Source: Gymnopus androsaceus JB14
Taxonomy: Eukaryota; Basidiomycota; Agaricomycetes; Agaricales; Omphalotaceae
Length of the DNA: 22,595 nucleotides
Reading direction: 5' to 3'
Assembly (NCBI GenBank): GCA_009733575.1
Contig: ML770051.1
Span: 1 to 22,595, forward strand
Shown here: piece after piece, positions 20,372-22,595 of the stretch
How the letters are laid out: each line of letters opens with the position of its first letter
How positions within the stretch are numbered: position 1 is the first letter of the stretch
Notes under the pieces: generated by a model
What the model saw: only the letters and a program-made list of their open reading frames with translations
What the model was told of the DNA's origin: nothing
Database searches by the model: none
Position numbers and translations under genes: made by a program

Positions 20372-20975
20372 TGTTGTGACACAATACAACTCTTCCATTT
20401 CCAATCACCCCTATTCATCACATGACTGTATTTGTTACTCATCATCAGCTGGACAGACTTTCGGAACATCGATCCCTTTATCTCCCTAGTTCTCATGATG
20501 CTCACATGGTATTATTGTTTTCATTTCTATTCCATCAATCCTTATTGTTAACATACTGAATGGACTCTTCAACTTCTTCTCACTCCTGTCACATACTTAT
20601 TATTACACTCACCTAGTCCTTTCTCGCACTATTGTCTTTCTCCTTATCACTATTGTCTTTATTGTTCTTTTACTCTTATTGTTACAAACAGTACTTATAG
20701 GACAGTAGGTAACACCTGGTTCCCTATCTCAACCTCTTGGTCATTGGGGACTAGGTTTGTATTCTGTACTCTGTACTCATGCAATAACTAACTTGGTCAT
20801 TGGGGACTAGCTTGCCACCTTGATTGTTGTGATTGGCCCTCTGTGCCATTGCTTTGTGTCTGAGATCATTATTTCCTTTTAGCACTTTGTGCTTGTACCG
20901 CTCCTCTTTGGTGCGAGGCTCTTGCCCGTCGCATCTGTGCTTAGTCATTGACTCCCTTCTGGTCTTGTCGTGACA
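20372..20975 (+). repeat. 3' LTR of the gypsy element
   Basis: 604 bp, TGTTGTGACACAA to TTGTCGTGACA, gap-free match to the 5' LTR. Eight of the 11 differences fall in its last 60 bp, where CpG sites are concentrated. Followed directly by the duplication aactg. Confidence 0.95.
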
Positions 20976-21010
20976 AACTGAATGGCAGTGAATGGATATA
21001 TACTCAGCTT

Positions 21011-21119
21011 CATCAGCAAAACCTGTGAGATCCCATAGCAAGGTCCCCCTCTGTCCAGCTCTGTACAGAACTGTGCAGAGGGGGGACCTTGCTATGGGAT
21101 CTCACAGGTTTTGCTGATG
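21011..21119. repeat. 109-bp near-perfect palindrome, probable mini-element
   Basis: Starts catcagcaaaacctgtgag and ends with its exact complement. Arms of about 54 bp differ by one extra C in a C-run and a few bases near the centre, which is ctgtacag, so there is almost no loop. It could extrude as a cruciform or fold as a long RNA hairpin. The terminal word is shared with the units at 6442 and 22089. No clear target duplication: flanks are agctt and ttatt. Confidence 0.8.
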
Positions 21120-21238
21120 TTATTTCAGCAAGATATCAATGCAATTGTGGAATAACAGAATGTCACATTGGTATGGGAAATCAACATTTCAAGTGTTTGA
21201 GGAGTCAATTGGGATTGGAGGATCAGATAAGCATCGGG

Positions 21239-21324
21239 AAAAATGGTCTGGGCCTAGGATGACCCCAGGTCACTTACTAGGCTGCCTAAGTGACCTGGGG
21301 TCATCCTAGGCTCAGACCATTTTT
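21239..21324. repeat. Hairpin with 38-bp arms
   Basis: Bases 21239-21276 and the reverse complement of 21287-21324 match at 37 of 38 positions, with a 10-nt loop. The sequence is unrelated to the neighbouring palindrome. It could be a foldback mini-element or a small-RNA precursor-like hairpin; nothing favours one over the other. Confidence 0.8.
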
Positions 21325-21608
21325 TCTGATGAACTAGAGTCACCAGGTGAGTGGTATAGCAGGAGTTTCCGCCCTCATATCCCCTACTATCTTTGAGAAT
21401 GATTGTCTATTAACTAATTGAAACTGCCTCCTTTATAGTATGTGGCTTTGGATTATTGAGATCCATTGGGACTTGGGTTGGGATGACTATTTTGGTCCCA
21501 AGTCCTGACTGGCTGTCCCAGTCTGCCATGCACCAGTGTCAATCAGCCAGCATTGCCCACCAGACCAGTTTTGCCTCCATCTTACCAAAAATTAGCTCCC
21601 AGCCTCCC
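21325..21608. other. Spacer with an intron-like segment, no gene called
   Basis: A segment from gtgagtgg (21347) to tttatag (21438) resembles an intron with a taactaat branch site, but no open frame is recognisable on either side. The last eight bases, agcctccc, are the left duplication of the MITE. Confidence 0.35.
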
Positions 21609-21984
21609 TAGGGATCTGCACCGTACCGTATACGGTTACAGCTGTATAAAAACAGCCGTAAAATTTGCAAAATTTCTTCTTTACGGTACGGTATACGGTA
21701 TGGCTTCTGGCACCGGTATACTGTATTTCTACGGTATACGGCCCGTTAGATCTTAAGTTACAGAGTCCCGGCCAATATCAATTATGCAAAAACCATTAAT
21801 TTGAGCATTTTGGGACCCATCGACATATAGCTGCTTGCCAAATTCTTGCTGTACGGGGTACCCGTATAGCAACCGTATAAATACGGCTGTAAAAAGTGTC
21901 CAAGCATACCCTTTACGGTACGGTTACGGGTACCCGTATAACCGTACCATAAACCGTAACTTACAGTTACAGTGCGGATCCCTA
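21609..21984. mobile_element. hAT-type MITE (376 bp)
   Basis: Inverted ends tagggatctgcac and, reversed, tagggatccgcac match at 12 of 13. The exact 8-bp duplication agcctccc flanks it (21601-21608 and 21985-21992), which is the hAT hallmark. The interior is packed with palindromic words such as gtaccgtatacgg, gtataccg and cggtacggtatac, and has no coding capacity. Confidence 0.88.
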
Positions 21985-22088
21985 AGCCTCCCACCATGAA
22001 ACATTGGACCATCTCAGACAATTCTTCAATATCAAATGCCATAAAGAAACTCAAAGCAGTGTAACAACTGCCATATCTTACAGAATTG

Positions 22089-22210
22089 CATCAGCAAAAC
22101 CTGGATAATGGCCACAGAGGCCACAGCAACTCACAGTAACCCACAGCAGCCATAGTTCTGTACAAGAACTATGGCTGCTGTGGGTTGCCATGAGCTCCTG
22201 TGAGCTCCTG
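22089..22210. repeat. Hairpin region with the catcagcaaaacctg end
   Basis: Begins catcagcaaaacctgg. Its core has perfect 20-bp arms (22140-22159 and 22165-22184) around the 5-nt loop gtaca; weaker pairing continues outward through cacag/ctgtg words. The right side ends in the tandem word gagctcctgt. The matching right terminus is not found, so it may be a truncated family member. Confidence 0.65.
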
Positions 22211-22240
22211 TAAAATTACCGAGTGTTCAAGCTAGCCATT

Positions 22241-22370
22241 GTCCTTCAGACTTGTGTTCATCCAATTACCCTTATTGCAGTAGTATTTTTCCTCATGCAT
22301 GCCTATGCATGAATCTCAACAAGTCCTTCAGACTTGAGTTCATCCGATTACTCCTATTCTTGTAGTATTT
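22241..22370. repeat. Direct repeat, 48-bp units 82 bp apart
   Basis: Unit 1 (22241-22288) and unit 2 (22323-22370) both start gtccttcagacttg and end tagtattt, matching at about 40 of 48 positions. One difference is an A/G at a CpG. Between them, 22293-22312 is a perfect inverted repeat with arms tcatgcat/atgcatga. Confidence 0.65.
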
Positions 22371-22595
22371 AAGTAGTTACTTATGTATTACAAATCAGAT
22401 TGGTTTCTTGTTTATAATGACCATCTCCTGAGCTACATCCACTGCTGAGTACATTTCAACAATGGTACAGGGATGCTTAGACTCCCTCGGGATCTCCCCA
22501 TCAAACTTGCACAGGTTTGAGCCAGCTCATTCCGACACTACACCATCAGCAGCTTTACAGTTGTCATCATCTCCTGCATGTGCTATATAAGAATT
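22371..22595. other. Right edge, no gene seen
   Basis: No open frame or repeat stands out. A tatataa word at 22584-22590 could be the start of a promoter continuing beyond the window; this cannot be judged from the edge. Confidence 0.3.

Larger units (their letters stand above)
11473..20975 (+). mobile_element. Ty3/gypsy chromovirus (Tf1/sushi type), degenerate, with nested insertions
   Basis: A full-length LTR retrotransposon: 604-bp LTRs at both ends, a gag-pol region with protease, reverse transcriptase, RNase H, integrase and chromodomain in Ty3/gypsy order, a polypurine tract and the exact 5-bp duplication aactg at 11468-11472 and 20976-20980. Without the nested insertion it is about 6.8 kb. 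The gene order with a C-terminal chromodomain after integrase identifies a chromovirus. It is inactive: thirteen premature stops, two 1-nt frame changes, lost catalytic residues and an interrupted reverse transcriptase. The leader 12077-12191 has no convincing tRNA-primer site; it starts ttaggttgagatctc. Confidence 0.93.

Noticed and set aside
21347..21438. Intron-like segment with gtgagt donor, taactaat and tttatag acceptor
   Set aside because: No coding sequence can be recognised on either side, so it is left as a note.

Overview
The window looks like repeat-rich DNA of a filamentous fungus, most likely a basidiomycete. Three putative introns are 49-50 nt long with fungal-type splice sites, and the only intact gene is a small secreted cysteine-rich protein. 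Most of the rest is transposon debris: a chromodomain Ty3/gypsy element of the Tf1/sushi type, solo LTRs, hAT-like and Tc1-like DNA transposons, and palindromic mini-elements. No rRNA gene, convincing tRNA gene, CRISPR array or bacterial operon is visible.

Left part, 1-6250. Bases 1-3056 show no gene. At 3226-3656 (+) is a two-exon gene for a 126-residue secreted protein behind a TATA box. Convergent to it, on the minus strand (6006 to 4016), are the remains of a multi-exon gene of unknown function. It was broken just after codon 10 by a 1046-bp solo LTR (family B, 4931-5976, target duplication attgt).

Middle part, 6251-11472. This is a mosaic of DNA-transposon remnants: a pair of 31-bp inverted repeats 1.9 kb apart; a 1.3-kb unit ending in catcagcaaaacctgggtg; an orphan hAT-like end; a 2.3-kb hAT-like element (8246-10573) that carries a spliced, non-transposase gene fragment; and a Tc1-type DD34E transposase pseudogene (10585-11256).

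Right part, 11473-20975. A complete but dead Ty3/gypsy chromovirus has two 604-bp LTRs and the target duplication aactg. Its reverse transcriptase is interrupted by a second family-B LTR (14981-17699, duplication cctaa). That LTR is itself interrupted by a 1762-bp LTR-like insertion C (15162-16923, duplication acgg/atgg). So three layers of insertion can be peeled apart. Beyond it, 20976-22595, lie several near-perfect palindromes and a 376-bp hAT-type MITE with an exact 8-bp duplication.

The unifying signal is CpG decay. The two LTRs of the gypsy element differ at 11 positions, all transitions, nine of them at CpG. Twelve of thirteen premature stops in gag-pol are TGA, nearly all where relatives carry Arg, as expected from CGA to TGA. 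Catalytic Asp residues of reverse transcriptase and RNase H were probably lost the same way. The pattern fits cytosine methylation and deamination (or a RIP-like process) acting on transposons while sparing the left-hand gene region.
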